Source: an uncultured Gaiellaceae bacterium
GTDB taxonomy: Bacteria; Actinomycetota; Thermoleophilia; Gaiellales; Gaiellaceae
Length of the DNA: 8,933 bases
Direction of reading: 5' to 3'
Assembly: GCA_955652075.1 (NCBI GenBank)
Contig: CATPAS010000160.1
Span: 1 to 8,933, forward strand
The notes under the pieces were generated by a model, which was not told where the DNA came from, searched no databases, and saw only the letters and a program-made list of their open reading frames with translations. Position numbers and translations under genes: made by a program. Of the stretch, positions 1 to 6,840 are shown piece by piece (position 1 is the stretch's first letter; the number at the start of each line of letters is the position of its first letter).

Positions 1-1
1 C

Positions 2-895
2 CCGTACGACGCGCGTTCCGAGATCTTGCGCGGCGTCGAGTGGTGGGAGGCACAGGGCTACCGGGTCAAGCTTGCGGACGGCGTCTTCGACCGCGACGAC
101 TACGTGGCCGGCAATCCGAGGCGGCGTGCCTCGGATCTCGTCGCCATGTTCGCCGACGAGGAGGTGAACGTCGTCCAGGCCCTCCAGGGCGGTTACGGCT
201 CGGCGCAGACGATCCCGCACATCGACTTCGATGTGATCGCCGCCAACCCGAAGCCTTTCGTCGGCTACTCGGACATCACCGCGCTGCACGTTGCGATCCG
301 CCAGCGGACGGGGCTCGCGACCGTCTACGGCTACGGCCTCATCGGGGTCGGCGACAAGGATGCGACGCCGTTCACGCGCAACCGGCTCCTGCAAGTGCTC
401 ACGGGCGACGGCACCGGCGACGTTCCGCGGGATCCCGACGATCCGTACGTGCGCGCGATTCACGGCGGCAACGTCGCCGCGCCGCTCGTCGGCGGCTGTC
501 TCTGGCTCCTGATGCAGACGATGGGAACGCCGTGGGAGTTCCAGGCCGACGGGGCCATCCTGTTCTTCGAGGACGTCAAGGCGCCTCCCTACTACGTCGA
601 CGGATTCCTCACGCAGCTCGCGGCTGCCGGGAAGCTCGATCGCCTCGCCGGAGTGGTCGTCGGGGAGATGAAGGACTGCGACTGGGGCGATCAGCGGCAA
701 GCATCCGACTGGGCGCGGTCCCGCTCGCTCGAGGACGTGCTCGAGGAGCATCTCGAGCCGCTCGGAGTACCCGTTCTCTACAAGCTCCCTCTGGGACACG
801 GGAAGCACCTCGCTGCACTTCCGCTCGGTGTTCGTTGCACGCTTGACGCCGATCTGCGTACGCTAACGGTGGACGAACCGGCGTTCCGATCGTGA
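2..895 (+). CDS. LD-carboxypeptidase, peptidase family S66 (LdcA/MccF-like), 5' truncated by window edge
   Basis: Family S66 serine peptidases cleave an amide bond after an L-residue that is followed by a D-residue. LdcA trims murein tetrapeptide to tripeptide during wall recycling, and MccF cleaves microcin C-type compounds. The reading frame is open from base 2, so the true start lies outside the window. By comparison with the family about 25-35 N-terminal residues are missing. The TTG at 26 is internal, not the start. The catalytic triad is visible. The nucleophile Ser is in GYSDITALH (codon 269-271), Glu is in ILFFEDV (569-571) and His is in PLGHGKH (797-799). Their spacing of 100 and 76 residues fits the family. 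The GGYGSAQTIPHIDF stretch upstream of the Ser is also typical. There is no membrane segment in the visible part, so the enzyme is probably cytoplasmic. It ends 19 bases before the peptide-binding protein gene, implying one operon. Family is certain; the exact substrate is not. Confidence 0.93.
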   Translation, partial: PYDARSEILRGVEWWEAQGYRVKLADGVFDRDDYVAGNPRRRASDLVAMFADEEVNVVQALQGGYGSAQTIPHIDFDVIAANPKPFVGYSDITALHVAIRQRTGLATVYGYGLIGVGDKDATPFTRNRLLQVLTGDGTGDVPRDPDDPYVRAIHGGNVAAPLVGGCLWLLMQTMGTPWEFQADGAILFFEDVKAPPYYVDGFLTQLAAAGKLDRLAGVVVGEMKDCDWGDQRQASDWARSRSLEDVLEEHLEPLGVPVLYKLPLGHGKHLAALPLGVRCTLDADLRTLTVDEPAFRS

Positions 896-900
896 GATCG

Positions 901-908
901 AGGAGGAG
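901..908 (+). promoter_or_regulatory. Strong Shine-Dalgarno for the peptide-binding protein
   Basis: AGGAGGAG lies six bases before the ATG at 915, in the 19-base gap after the LD-carboxypeptidase stop. It is the best ribosome binding site of the ABC operon, consistent with the binding protein being made in excess over the permeases and ATPases. Confidence 0.8.
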
Positions 909-914
909 AGCGAC

Positions 915-2552
915 ATGAGGAAGCGATGGTCGGCGGTGCTGATTCTCGGGACCGCAGTCGGTGTGCTCCTGGCCAGCGCATCTGGAGCGGGTGGGTCGCA
1001 CTCGAAGAGCGGCGGGACGTTCAGGCTCGCGACGAGCTCGGGAATCGACTCGCTCAATCCGTACGTCGCCTTCAACCAGGACGCGTACTCGATGTTCGAG
1101 TACATCTATCCCTTGCTCGTCCAGTACGACAAGGACAACAAGCAGTTCGTTCCCGATTTTGCACGCTCCTGGACGACGTCGAAGGACGGCAAGACGTGGA
1201 CCTTCACGACGGTCGCGGGAGCGAAGTGGTCCGACGGCAAACCGTTGACTGCGGCCGACGCCGCCTGGACGATCAACACGGACATCAAGTACAAGGGCGG
1301 CGGCGCTGCGAACGCAGCCGGCCTGATCGCTCACATCAGGCGTGCCGTAGCACCAAACCCGACGACGCTCGTCGTGCACTACGCAGCGGCTCCGGGGAAC
1401 GTGCTCGGCCAGTTCCAGCAGTTCGCCATTCTTCCCAAGCACGTCTGGAGCAAGCATCTCGGCCACAAGGGCGCGGACCTGAAGACGTTCCCCAATAATG
1501 CGCCGGTTGTCGGGGCCGGACCATTCAAGCTCGTGGAGTACAAGAAGAACCAGATCGCGCTGTTCCAGCGCAACGACTCGTTCTTCGGCCCGAAGCCGCA
1601 AGTCGATGCGTTCGGTCTCAGGATCTTCTCCAATGACGACGCCATGGTCTCGGCGCTCAAGGCGCACGAGATCGACGCCATCGAGGCAGTCCCGGCAACG
1701 GCGATCAAGACCCTGAAGAGCGCCGGCTTCACGATCACCCAGGTTCCGGGAGTGGATCAGACCGACTTCATCTTCAATTCGAATCCAAAGAAGAAGACGC
1801 ATCGCGAGCTCTTGAACCTCAAGCTCAAGGAAGCGTTCGCCCATGCCGTCGACCGCGACCAGATCATTCGCGTCGTCTTCCTCGGCACCGCGAAACCTGC
1901 CGACTCGATCGTCCCGCAGGCCACGGGTTGGCACAATCCGCAGCTCAAGCCGGAGAGCTTCGACCTCGGACTCGCCAACAAGATGCTCGACCAGCTGGGC
2001 TACAAACGTGGCTCCGGCGGCGTCCGGGTCGCGAACGGACACAAGATGGCGTACGACGTGATCACGCCGACGAGCGTCCAGAGCACCTCCCGGACGTTCC
2101 AGATCATGCAGGCCTCTTTCGCCAAAATCGGCGTGCAGCTGCGACAGAAGGCGCTCGACGCGACGACGGCGTTCGACGAGATGTCCGGCCCCAACGGCAA
2201 GTACCTCAACTTCGACCTGGCACTCTGGGACTGGGTCGCGCTCATCGACCCCGACTTCATGCTCTCCGTCGTAACGTGCGCCCAATACGGCGGGTGGAGC
2301 GACAGCGGCTACTGCGACAAGAAGTACGACCGGATGTACTCGCAGCAGCAGCTGACGCCTAATCAGGACAAGCGCCGCGCGCTCGTCTGGAAGATGCAGA
2401 AATACCTCTACGACCGCCGACCGTACGTTTGGCTCGCAACGCAGGATTCGGTTGACGCGCTCAGCCCGAAGTGGACGGGGCTGGTCCCGTCGCCGCAGGG
2501 GCCGTTCAACTCGCTCTCGAAGGTGTCCCTGACGAGCGTCCACCAGAAGTGA
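915..2552 (+). CDS. Peptide ABC transporter substrate-binding protein (SBP family 5, DppA/OppA-like)
   Basis: This extracytoplasmic receptor captures peptides and delivers them to the permeases encoded next. It has 545 residues, normal for family 5. Residues 1-26 form a Sec signal peptide: RKR, a hydrophobic core around VLILGTAVGVLLA, and small residues SASGA as a likely cleavage site. There is no lipobox cysteine, unusual for a monoderm binding protein. The mature part begins with GGTFRLAT and a DSLNPY segment. It has the family-typical WTFTTVAGAKWSDGKPLTAAD block, where pocket-lining strands begin, and LKEAFAHAVDRDQII in the second lobe. A cysteine pair near the C-terminal third (TCAQYGG and SGYCDKKYD) may form a disulfide. 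The start is fixed by the strong AGGAGGAG site. Family assignment is secure. Ligand (oligopeptide, murein peptide, or another family-5 ligand such as nickel or sugar oligomers) cannot be read from sequence. Confidence 0.93.
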   Translation: MRKRWSAVLILGTAVGVLLASASGAGGSHSKSGGTFRLATSSGIDSLNPYVAFNQDAYSMFEYIYPLLVQYDKDNKQFVPDFARSWTTSKDGKTWTFTTVAGAKWSDGKPLTAADAAWTINTDIKYKGGGAANAAGLIAHIRRAVAPNPTTLVVHYAAAPGNVLGQFQQFAILPKHVWSKHLGHKGADLKTFPNNAPVVGAGPFKLVEYKKNQIALFQRNDSFFGPKPQVDAFGLRIFSNDDAMVSALKAHEIDAIEAVPATAIKTLKSAGFTITQVPGVDQTDFIFNSNPKKKTHRELLNLKLKEAFAHAVDRDQIIRVVFLGTAKPADSIVPQATGWHNPQLKPESFDLGLANKMLDQLGYKRGSGGVRVANGHKMAYDVITPTSVQSTSRTFQIMQASFAKIGVQLRQKALDATTAFDEMSGPNGKYLNFDLALWDWVALIDPDFMLSVVTCAQYGGWSDSGYCDKKYDRMYSQQQLTPNQDKRRALVWKMQKYLYDRRPYVWLATQDSVDALSPKWTGLVPSPQGPFNSLSKVSLTSVHQK

Positions 2553-2554
2553 TC

Positions 2555-2579
2555 GCCGGGGCCCCTCCTGCGGCCCGGC
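2555..2579 (+). other. Intercistronic GC-rich hairpin between binding-protein and permease genes
   Basis: GCCGGGGCC (2555-2563) can pair with GGCCCGGC (2572-2579), giving eight G-C pairs with one bulged G and an 8-base loop. It starts two bases after the TGA of the binding-protein gene. No T-run follows, so it is unlikely to be a full terminator. Hairpins here in importer operons commonly stabilise the upstream mRNA segment or attenuate read-through, giving more binding protein than permease. That role is inferred. Confidence 0.55.
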
Positions 2580-2586
2580 CTAGGAA

Positions 2587-3546
2587 ATGAGAGGCGCCGA
2601 CTACGTCGTCAAACGCACGGCGTTCGCTCTGGTCACGATCTTCGTCGCCGTCTCGATCAACTTCGTGCTCTTCCGGCTCGCGCCCGGGAGCGCCGTGTCG
2701 AACCTGTCGCGGGTACCACACGCGACGCAGGAGCTGAGACAGGCGCTCAAGCGCCAGTTCGGGTTGGACAAATCACGCGGCCGGCAGTACCTCATCTACC
2801 TCGAGCAGCTGACACGCGGGAATCTCGGCGTCTCGTTCGAGAACGAGCAACCTGTCTCGACGAATCTCAAGACCGCAATTCTGAACACGCTCCCGATGGT
2901 GGCGCTCGGAACGCTCTTTGCGATCGTCGTCGGCACGCTGACGGGCGTGATCGCGGCGTGGCGGCGCGGCACTCCGATCGAAGGAGCAACCGTCACCACT
3001 GCTCTCGGCTTCTACTCCATGCCGACGCATTGGCTCGGACTGATGCTCGTGATCCTGTTCACGGGCATCCTCCCGACCGGGGGGATGACGAACGACTTCC
3101 TCATCAATCCTTCCTTCTGGACGCACGCCAGGGATGTGCTCTCGCATATGGTGCTGCCGTCGCTGACGCTTGGTCTCGTCCTCTTCGGCGAGTACACGCT
3201 GATCGTCCGCTCCGCCATGCTCGAGACGCTGGGCGAGGACTACATCCTCACAGCTCGTGCGAAAGGCCTGCGCCCGTGGGCAATCATCCGCAAGCACGCG
3301 CTGCGCAACGCGATGCTGCCGATCGTGACGCTCGTCGCCTTGTCGCTCGGATACATCGTCGCCGGCGCGATCCTGATCGAGACGGTGTTCTCATGGCCGG
3401 GCGTAGGCCGGGCCGTGTACGACGCGGTTCTGAATCGTGACTATCCGATGCTGCAGGGAGCTTTTCTCTTCCTGACGATCTCGGTCGTCTTCTTCAACCT
3501 CGTTGCCGACCTCCTCTACTACAAGCTCGATCCGAGGATCACGTAA
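2587..3546 (+). CDS. Peptide ABC transporter permease, DppB/OppB-like
   Basis: This is the first of two membrane subunits that form the translocation channel. It has 319 residues, usual for DppB. Hydrophobic segments lie at about 10-30, 100-125, 140-163, 185-205, 245-268 and 290-312. This matches the six-helix BPD_transp_1 architecture with a large periplasmic-side loop after helix 1. The N-terminal helix and FRLAPG motif are typical of DppB. The cytoplasmic EAA loop that contacts the ATPase is at about 217-247 (EDYILTARAKGLRPWAIIRK), with the conserved A-x6-G spacing. The reading frame upstream of the ATG is closed by a stop at 2581, and no later start fits the family N-terminus. The only Shine-Dalgarno-like AGGA sits one base from the ATG, so initiation is probably weak. 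The stop overlaps the next gene's ATG by one base (TAATG). Confidence 0.95.
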   Translation: MRGADYVVKRTAFALVTIFVAVSINFVLFRLAPGSAVSNLSRVPHATQELRQALKRQFGLDKSRGRQYLIYLEQLTRGNLGVSFENEQPVSTNLKTAILNTLPMVALGTLFAIVVGTLTGVIAAWRRGTPIEGATVTTALGFYSMPTHWLGLMLVILFTGILPTGGMTNDFLINPSFWTHARDVLSHMVLPSLTLGLVLFGEYTLIVRSAMLETLGEDYILTARAKGLRPWAIIRKHALRNAMLPIVTLVALSLGYIVAGAILIETVFSWPGVGRAVYDAVLNRDYPMLQGAFLFLTISVVFFNLVADLLYYKLDPRIT

Positions 3547-4502
3547 TGAGCGTCGTCCTGCACGAGCCCGGCGCGGTCGCGGACCCGGAGCCGGTCCCAT
3601 CGCGCGGTGGGATTCTCTGGAACACGATCCGGCGCCGCCCGTCCGCCGCGGTCGGCGCCGTAGTGCTGTCGCTGGTCGTCATCGCGGCCGTGCTGGCCCC
3701 CTGGATTGCCCCGTACGGACTGCACGACCAGGTGGGGCCGGTATTCGGCCCGCCCTCGTGGAGTCATCCGCTCGGGTTGGACGACGGCGGCATCGACATG
3801 GTGACGCTCCTCGTGTGGGGAGCGAGGATCTCGCTCGTTGTCGGATTCGCCGCCACGTTGGTGTCGATGATCATCGGCGGAGCCATCGGGGTGCTCGCCG
3901 GCTACTTCGGCGGCAAGACCGATTCGATCCTGATGCGAATCACCGATTACTTCCTGGTCATCCCCGACGTGCCGCTGATGATCGTCGTCGCCGCGATCTG
4001 GGGACCGAGCCTGTTTCACATCGTGATCGTGATCGGTATCCTGCTCTGGACGAGCACCGCTCGGGTGATTCGCGCCCAGGTGAAGAGCGTGCGCGAGCGC
4101 GTCTACGTGAAGCGGGCGAGATCGCTCGGAGCGGGCCACGCGCGAATCGTCTTCCGTCACGTCCTTCCGCAAGTCGCACCGTTGCTCATCGCCAATACGG
4201 TTCTGACGATCGCGGTCGCGATCTTCGACGAAACAGCGCTGTCGTTTCTCGGGCTCGGCGACCCCAGCCGAGTCTCGCTCGGCAAGGTGATCGAGAACGC
4301 ATTCCAGCGCGCGGCGATCTCGTCGGGCGCTTGGTGGGCGATCGTGCCGCCCGGAGCCCTCGTCGCGGTGGTGATCCTGAGCTGCAGCCTGATCGGAGGA
4401 GCGCTGGAGGACGCGCTGAATCCGCGCCTGCGGGTCGCGCACGTCTCCGCGCGCACGTTCCGGCTCAGGCCCCTCGTCGGCCGGAGCGACTCATCGCTGT
4501 GA
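3546..4502 (+). CDS. Peptide ABC transporter permease, DppC/OppC-like
   Basis: This second membrane subunit pairs with the DppB-like protein. It has 318 residues. The cytoplasmic N-terminus contains the RRRPSAAVGAVVLSLVV segment that precedes helix 1, as in the OppC_N domain. The block HPLGLDDGGIDMVTLLVWGA corresponds to the family's LGTDxxGRD...GAR motif, with divergent residues (GGID instead of GRD). Hydrophobic segments lie at about 34-54, 92-118, 141-170, 210-228 and 263-287. The EAA loop is at about 185-215, including VKRARSLGAGHARIVFRHVL. Its ATG overlaps the previous stop by one base, so the two permeases are probably translationally coupled in equal amounts. Its TGA overlaps the GTG of the next gene by four bases. 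Assignment is secure. The transported peptide class is not visible here. Confidence 0.95.
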   Translation: MSVVLHEPGAVADPEPVPSRGGILWNTIRRRPSAAVGAVVLSLVVIAAVLAPWIAPYGLHDQVGPVFGPPSWSHPLGLDDGGIDMVTLLVWGARISLVVGFAATLVSMIIGGAIGVLAGYFGGKTDSILMRITDYFLVIPDVPLMIVVAAIWGPSLFHIVIVIGILLWTSTARVIRAQVKSVRERVYVKRARSLGAGHARIVFRHVLPQVAPLLIANTVLTIAVAIFDETALSFLGLGDPSRVSLGKVIENAFQRAAISSGAWWAIVPPGALVAVVILSCSLIGGALEDALNPRLRVAHVSARTFRLRPLVGRSDSSL

Positions 4503-5476
4503 CCGCGTTGCTGCAGGTCGAAGATCTCCACGTCTGGTTCGACCTTCAGGACGGAGGCGAGCTGCACGCCGTGCAGGGAGTCAGCGTCGGCGTGGAGCGC
4601 GGGGAGCGCCTCGGGCTCGTCGGCGAGTCCGGCTGCGGAAAGACGACAACAGTGCTCGCGCTGATGGGGCTGCTACCGCCTTCCGCCAGTGCGTCCGGCC
4701 GGGTGCTGCTCGAAGGAACGGATGTGCTAGCCGGCGGCGAGGCGTCGATGCGGCCGCATCGCTGGTCCGACGTGGCGATCGTGTTCCAGGGCGCGATGAA
4801 CGCGCTCAACCCGGTGCGAACGATCGGGTCGCAGATCGTGGAGGCCATCGAGCTGCACGGCGAGGCCGGCGGCAAGGCCGCGCGGGCGCAAACCGGCGAG
4901 CTCCTGGAATCGGTCGGTATCCCCGCCGCACGAGCAAGCCGGTTTCCGCACGAGCTCTCCGGCGGAATGCGTCAGCGCGCCGCGATTGCGATGGCGCTCT
5001 CCTGCCATCCGAAGGTGCTGATCGCAGACGAGCCCACGACAGCGCTGGACGTGATGGTGCAGGCGCAGATCCTGGAGTTGCTCGACTCGCTCTGTCGCGA
5101 CTTCGGGCTTGCGCTGATCCTCGTCACGCACGACCTGCCGGTCGTCGCCCAGCTCTGCGACCACGGCGCCGTGATGTACGCGGGCGAAATCGTCGAGCGC
5201 GGGCTCGTCGACACGCTCTACCACGCGCCGCGGCATCCCTACACGCGGCTTCTGTTCGCCGCGACCCCGGACCTCGGACACGAAACCGAGGAGATCGTCT
5301 CGATTCCCGGAGCCCCACCGCGGTTGGATCAACCTCTCGTGGGCTGTCCGTTCCGGCCCCGCTGCGACAGCGCGTTCGAACCGTGCGCGACGTCACGCCC
5401 GCTCCTGCGCAGGGTCGCGGACCGCCACGCGGCCGCGTGCCACCTCAACGACCGTCCTTCGCAGGCTCCGGGATGA
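4499..5476 (+). CDS. Peptide ABC transporter ATP-binding protein, DppD/OppD-like
   Basis: This is one of two nucleotide-binding subunits that drive import by ATP hydrolysis on the cytoplasmic face. It has 325 residues from the GTG at 4499, which overlaps the preceding stop as GTGA. The frame is open further upstream, but that part is only the DppC gene read out of frame. Visible motifs, numbered from this GTG: Walker A GESGCGKTT at 42-50, Q-loop Q97 in IVFQGAMNALNP, signature LSGGM at 153-157, Walker B VLIADE with catalytic E178, D-loop ALD, and switch histidine H211 in VTHD. The C-terminal oligopeptide/dipeptide extension (about 240-318) includes HPYTRLL and cysteines 283, 289, 296 and 314. 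These resemble the cysteine set that binds an iron-sulfur cluster in some Opp/Dpp ATPases. No clear Shine-Dalgarno is present, so translation probably depends on coupling. Confidence 0.95.
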   Translation: MTALLQVEDLHVWFDLQDGGELHAVQGVSVGVERGERLGLVGESGCGKTTTVLALMGLLPPSASASGRVLLEGTDVLAGGEASMRPHRWSDVAIVFQGAMNALNPVRTIGSQIVEAIELHGEAGGKAARAQTGELLESVGIPAARASRFPHELSGGMRQRAAIAMALSCHPKVLIADEPTTALDVMVQAQILELLDSLCRDFGLALILVTHDLPVVAQLCDHGAVMYAGEIVERGLVDTLYHAPRHPYTRLLFAATPDLGHETEEIVSIPGAPPRLDQPLVGCPFRPRCDSAFEPCATSRPLLRRVADRHAAACHLNDRPSQAPG

Positions 5477-6477
5477 GCGCCGTGGGTGCTCCCCTGCTGG
5501 ACGTCGACGATCTCGTCGTGCGCTACCCGGTGCCGCGCGGCCTCATCGGCCTCCTCCGGCGCCGGCCGCAGCTCGCCGTTCACGCCGTCGAAGGGGTCAC
5601 ACTCGTGGTTGAGGCCGGTGAGTTGGTGGCGCTCGTCGGTGAATCGGGCTGCGGGAAGACGACTACGGCACAAGCGGTGCTTCGGCTCGTCGATCCACTG
5701 TCGGGATCGATTCGTTTTCAGGGTGACGACATCACGCAGCTCGGCATGCGGGCGCTGCGGCCGCTGCGCCGCCGGATGCAGATCGTCTACCAGGATCCAT
5801 ACGAATCGCTCGATCCACGCCTGCGCGTCCAGGCGACCGTCGAAGAACCACTGCTCATCCACAGAATGGGTGGTTCGAAGGGGGAGCGTGCGTCACTGGT
5901 GAGCGACGCGCTCGCGCGCGCCGGGCTCTCGCCGCCGGAGCTCTTCCTCGACCGGTTTCCCCATCAGCTCTCGGGAGGCCAGCGACAGCGCGTCGCGATT
6001 GCGGCCGCACTCGTGCTGGATCCGCAGCTTCTGGTTGCCGACGAGCCCGTGTCGATGCTCGACGTCTCCGTGCGGGCGGGTGTGCTCCGCCTGCTCGAGG
6101 AGTTGAAGGCGAGCGGGCTGGGAATCCTGATGATCACGCACGATCTCTCGACGGCCGCACGATTCGCTGATCGCATCGCGGTCATGTATCTCGGCCGAAT
6201 CGTCGAGGAGGGCCCTGCCGGCGAAGTCGTGCGGAATCCTCAGCATCCGTACACGAAGGCACTGCTCTCGGTCGTCCCTCGCCGTGACCCGCGCATGCGC
6301 CGACGCCCGCAGATTCTCCGCGGCGAGACGCCGGATGCCGTCAGGATCCCGAGCGGGTGCCGGTTTCATCCGCGCTGCCCCATCGCCATCGACGTCTGCA
6401 CGACCGAGGATCCGAGTCTGAGGCGGACGGACAGCACGCAGTCCCCGCACCATCGCGCGGCCTGCCTGCTTGCCTAG
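5473..6477 (+). CDS. Peptide ABC transporter ATP-binding protein, DppF/OppF-like
   Basis: This second ATPase forms a heterodimer with the DppD-like subunit. It has 334 residues from the ATG at 5473, which overlaps the previous stop as ATGA. An in-frame ATG at 5383 would add 30 residues that lie inside the DppD gene and do not resemble the family. The N-terminus LLDVDDLVVRYPVPRGL, followed by an arginine-rich insert, is typical of DppF. Motifs: Walker A GESGCGKTT at 56-64, Q-loop Q107 in QIVYQDPYESLDPR, signature LSGGQ at 166-170, Walker B LLVADE with E191, D-loop SMLD, and H223 in ITHD. The C-terminal extension has HPYTKALL and cysteines 296, 302, 309 and 331, again a possible cluster-binding set. 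It is the last gene of the operon. A strong hairpin begins ten bases downstream. Confidence 0.95.
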   Translation: MSAVGAPLLDVDDLVVRYPVPRGLIGLLRRRPQLAVHAVEGVTLVVEAGELVALVGESGCGKTTTAQAVLRLVDPLSGSIRFQGDDITQLGMRALRPLRRRMQIVYQDPYESLDPRLRVQATVEEPLLIHRMGGSKGERASLVSDALARAGLSPPELFLDRFPHQLSGGQRQRVAIAAALVLDPQLLVADEPVSMLDVSVRAGVLRLLEELKASGLGILMITHDLSTAARFADRIAVMYLGRIVEEGPAGEVVRNPQHPYTKALLSVVPRRDPRMRRRPQILRGETPDAVRIPSGCRFHPRCPIAIDVCTTEDPSLRRTDSTQSPHHRAACLLA

Positions 6478-6486
6478 AGAAGAAAG

Positions 6487-6519
6487 GCATGCGCGCGCCC
6501 ACAGCGAGCGCGCGCATGC
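6487..6519. terminator. Bidirectional terminator hairpin between the ABC operon and cspA
   Basis: GCATGCGCGCGC (6487-6498) and GCGCGCGCATGC (6508-6519) are perfectly complementary over 12 bp, with a 9-base loop. It lies between two converging genes. Read on the minus strand, the stem is followed by the pyrimidine tract CTTTCTTCTCT (6486-6476), making a good intrinsic terminator for cspA. Read on the plus strand only TTACACC follows, so termination of the ABC operon would rely mostly on the stem. Confidence 0.8.
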
Positions 6520-6528
6520 TTACACCGA

Positions 6529-6735
6529 TTAGGACTGAAGAACGACGTTCTTCGCCTCGGGGCCCTTTGCGCCCTCGGCTGCTTCGAACTCGACCTTCGC
6601 TCCCTCGGGGAGCGACTTGAAGCCGTCACCAACGATCGAGCTGTGGTGAACGAACAGGTCCTTACCCTCGTCCGCGGGGGAGATGAAGCCATACCCCTTG
6701 GAGTCGTTAAACCATTTCACGGTTCCAGTTGCCAT
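6529..6735 (-). CDS. cspA: Cold-shock domain protein (CspA family)
   Basis: This is a 68-residue single cold-shock domain protein. Such proteins bind single-stranded RNA and DNA and act as RNA chaperones, preventing or melting secondary structure at low temperature or during growth transitions. The family N-terminus [15 protein letters not shown] is intact, with RNP1 KGYGFI at 13-18 and RNP2 LFVHH at 27-31. The aromatic residues W8, F9, Y15, F17 and F28 that stack on bases are present. Length is standard. The start is set by AGGAGGTG (6750-6743) seven bases before the ATG. The gene is monocistronic-looking: 105 bases separate it from the response regulator upstream on the same strand, and a strong hairpin follows. 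Its leader contains a fold that pairs the Shine-Dalgarno sequence (separate entry). The gene symbol is a family label, since actinobacteria often carry several paralogues. Confidence 0.95.
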   Translation of the reverse strand: MATGTVKWFNDSKGYGFISPADEGKDLFVHHSSIVGDGFKSLPEGAKVEFEAAEGAKGPEAKNVVLQS

Positions 6736-6744
6736 TGAAAAACA

Positions 6745-6786
6745 CCTCCTCTACCAATTCACGAACGGTAGGTGGAGGCGTAATTG
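6745..6786 (-). promoter_or_regulatory. cspA mRNA leader: Shine-Dalgarno-sequestering hairpin with a competing fold
   Basis: In minus-strand RNA sense, CCUCC (6778-6774) pairs with GGAGG of the Shine-Dalgarno (6749-6745). CUACC (6771-6767) pairs with GGUAG (6755-6751), around an 11-base loop. The two 5-bp helices are separated by a 2x1 internal loop. A competing helix can form from CAAUUACG (6786-6779) with CGU (6763-6761) and AAUUG (6759-6755), with G6760 bulged. That fold breaks the closing pair and loop of the first and leaves CCUCC in a loop. The pairings are seen in sequence. A regulatory switch, for example temperature-dependent, is inference. I could not identify a convincing promoter, so whether the transcript includes the whole region is not established. 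Confidence 0.5.
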
Positions 6787-6840
6787 CCAACCAGTTACTC
6801 GCTCTGTAGAGACGCCACCGTAGCACGCGGATGCTGCCGC

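Noticed and set aside
609..2543. 644-codon open frame on the minus strand
   Set aside because: It is antisense to the LD-carboxypeptidase end and the whole binding-protein gene. Its translation is arginine-rich and low in family-like motifs, a typical mirror frame in high-GC DNA. The plus-strand genes are unambiguous.
3519..4442. 307-codon minus-strand open frame
   Set aside because: It mirrors the DppC gene. The translation is full of H, D and R with no recognisable domain, so it is a shadow.
3503..4498. In-frame extension of the DppD-like gene far upstream
   Set aside because: The extension is the DppC gene read in another frame and is rich in R, G and P. The DppD family N-terminus begins at the GTG at 4499.
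5383..5472. Earlier ATG for the DppF-like gene
   Set aside because: It would add 30 residues overlapping the end of the DppD gene with no family similarity. The ATGA overlap at 5473 is the usual operon arrangement.
6820..6837. Small stem near the end of the receiver gene as its terminator
   Set aside because: On the minus strand one pair becomes a C-A mismatch, leaving only four continuous pairs and no T-run. It is too weak to call.
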